A stretch of 5,252 nt of DNA, taken from UBA1162 sp049513695. Its GTDB lineage: Bacteria; Chloroflexota; Dehalococcoidia; GIF9; UBA5629. The translations under genes and the position numbers were made by a program. The DNA is taken from the NCBI GenBank assembly GCA_049513695.1, contig JBEKVW010000111.1, forward strand, positions 1 through 5,252, read 5' to 3'. The notes beneath the pieces are model-generated. The model ran no database searches, was not told the origin of the DNA, and worked only from the letters and a program-made list of their open reading frames with translations. Position 1 is the first letter of the stretch. Every line of letters starts with the position of its first letter. Shown here one piece after another: positions 4,426-5,252 of the stretch.

Positions 4426-5252
4426 ATGGCTAGCTTAACTGTAGAGCGTGACACAGAAATATTAATCGATAATGAGTTAGTAAATCTAGGCTGGAAAAAA
4501 GATCCCCATTCCAAAGACAGGAACGTCTATCTGCAAAGGGTAAAAACGGACGACCAACGAAGAAAATTGGGACGCCAGCGTCCAGATTATACCCTTTATG
4601 CATCCGGTTCGGATGATCCCATCGCCATCATAGAGGCAAAGAAGCCAGGGCAGAACATTCATGAAGCGCTAAATCAAGGATTGCGATACGCGCAGTGCAT
4701 TGATGCTCCACTGGTGTTCGCAACAGATGGGGTTTTTACCAAAACCCTTCATGCGGTCATAAACAAACCTCTAATGCTGAACGGTGAGGAAATTGATGAG
4801 TTAATCCACGAAGCGCTTGCCCTCAAATATCTGACAACCAATGAGGTAAGCACGTTAGATAAAAAGGTCATCAAGTCGCGAAGTGAACTCATATCCATCT
4901 TTGATACAGTCAATCGAATCTTACGGGAAGAAGGATTGCAGCAAGGTTTAGAGAGGTTCACTGAATTTGCGAATATACTCTTTCTGAAAGTGCTAAGCGA
5001 GATCGAGGATGCAAAAGAGCAGCGTGGAGAACAATCTAAGATAGACTACGCTTATAGGTGGGATTACTTTAGAAATCTGAAAGGGCAGGAGCTTCTCAGC
5101 TATGTAAGTGACACGGTTCTGAAGTGGTTCTCACTCGCCTATCATGACGAAAGCATTTTCCAGCCATTACAGATCAAACACCCGGAAAATCTGAGAGCCA
5201 TCATATCTCTCCTTGATGACCTTCAACTGACGGATATAAACGCGGACGTAAA
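4426..5252 (+). CDS. Restriction-modification protein: HsdR-type nuclease domain joined to HsdM-like region (partial, runs off right edge)
   Basis: The 275 complete codons read through to the window edge. Residues of about 5-135 form a PD-(D/E)xK nuclease domain like the N-terminal domain of type I restriction R proteins. RPDYTLY at 52-58 gives D54, IIEAKK at 68-73 gives E70 and K72, and NQGLRYAQ at 83-90 matches the Q-x3-Y helix of this group. From about 150, helical sequence resembles the N-terminal region of type I N6-adenine methylases (FANILFLKVLSEIED near 181-195, YRWDYF at 210-215, AIISLLDDLQLTDINADV to the edge). The known architecture predicts a methylase core with NPPF/Y beyond the window. 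Such a protein would cut and methylate DNA as defence against foreign DNA, probably with a specificity subunit. Starting from 4426, the early codons are clearly AT-rich (20 of 60 bases G or C at 4441-4500), unlike upstream genes, which suggests transfer. Nuclease assignment is confident; the methylase part is inferred from an incomplete region. Confidence 0.82.
   Translation, partial: MASLTVERDTEILIDNELVNLGWKKDPHSKDRNVYLQRVKTDDQRRKLGRQRPDYTLYASGSDDPIAIIEAKKPGQNIHEALNQGLRYAQCIDAPLVFATDGVFTKTLHAVINKPLMLNGEEIDELIHEALALKYLTTNEVSTLDKKVIKSRSELISIFDTVNRILREEGLQQGLERFTEFANILFLKVLSEIEDAKEQRGEQSKIDYAYRWDYFRNLKGQELLSYVSDTVLKWFSLAYHDESIFQPLQIKHPENLRAIISLLDDLQLTDINADV

Noticed and set aside
4305..4514. 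Minus-strand open frames at 4305-4514 and 4749-4961
   Set aside because: They lie antisense to the restriction gene or its leader and look like random, serine-rich shadow translation.

Overview
This window appears to be bacterial chromosomal DNA of moderate GC content, with five protein-coding loci plus the start of a sixth. Shine-Dalgarno sites (AGGAGG, GGGGAGG, AGGAG) and sigma70-like promoters fit a bacterium. No gene fixes the taxon. From memory, the mix of a NimA-like flavoprotein, a cysteine-rich PAS/GGDEF protein and a DAO-type oxidoreductase recalls anaerobic Chloroflexota (Dehalococcoidia) or similar sediment bacteria, but this is a weak, unchecked impression.

Layout. Positions 1-425 (minus) hold the N-terminal 141 codons of an FAD-dependent DAO-family oxidoreductase that runs off the left edge, with its own promoter and a strong ribosome site. 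Positions 524-1366 (minus) encode a HAD-superfamily hydrolase. Across a short divergent control region lies an alpha/beta hydrolase of the monoacylglycerol lipase type (1532-2365, plus). A PAS-GGDEF diguanylate cyclase follows (2460-3388, plus), but it is split by a one-base frameshift near 2955. Convergent to it is a NimA/pyridoxamine 5'-phosphate oxidase-like flavoprotein (3405-3860, minus) that starts at TTG.

Positions 3861-4425 form a 565-base stretch without a confident gene. It contains promoter-like sequences, one with a perfect TATAAT, and several inverted repeats. It precedes the last gene (4426 to the right edge, plus), which joins a PD-(D/E)xK nuclease domain of the HsdR N-terminal type to an HsdM-like helical region. 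This is probably the first part of a restriction-modification protein whose methylase core lies outside the window.

The genes from 1 to 3860 look like unrelated housekeeping or accessory enzymes in short transcription units, not one pathway. The 4426 gene probably begins a restriction-modification or defence locus. No clearly new system is visible. The most useful points to check are what follows the 4426 gene, the frameshift in the cyclase gene, and the long leader before the restriction gene.
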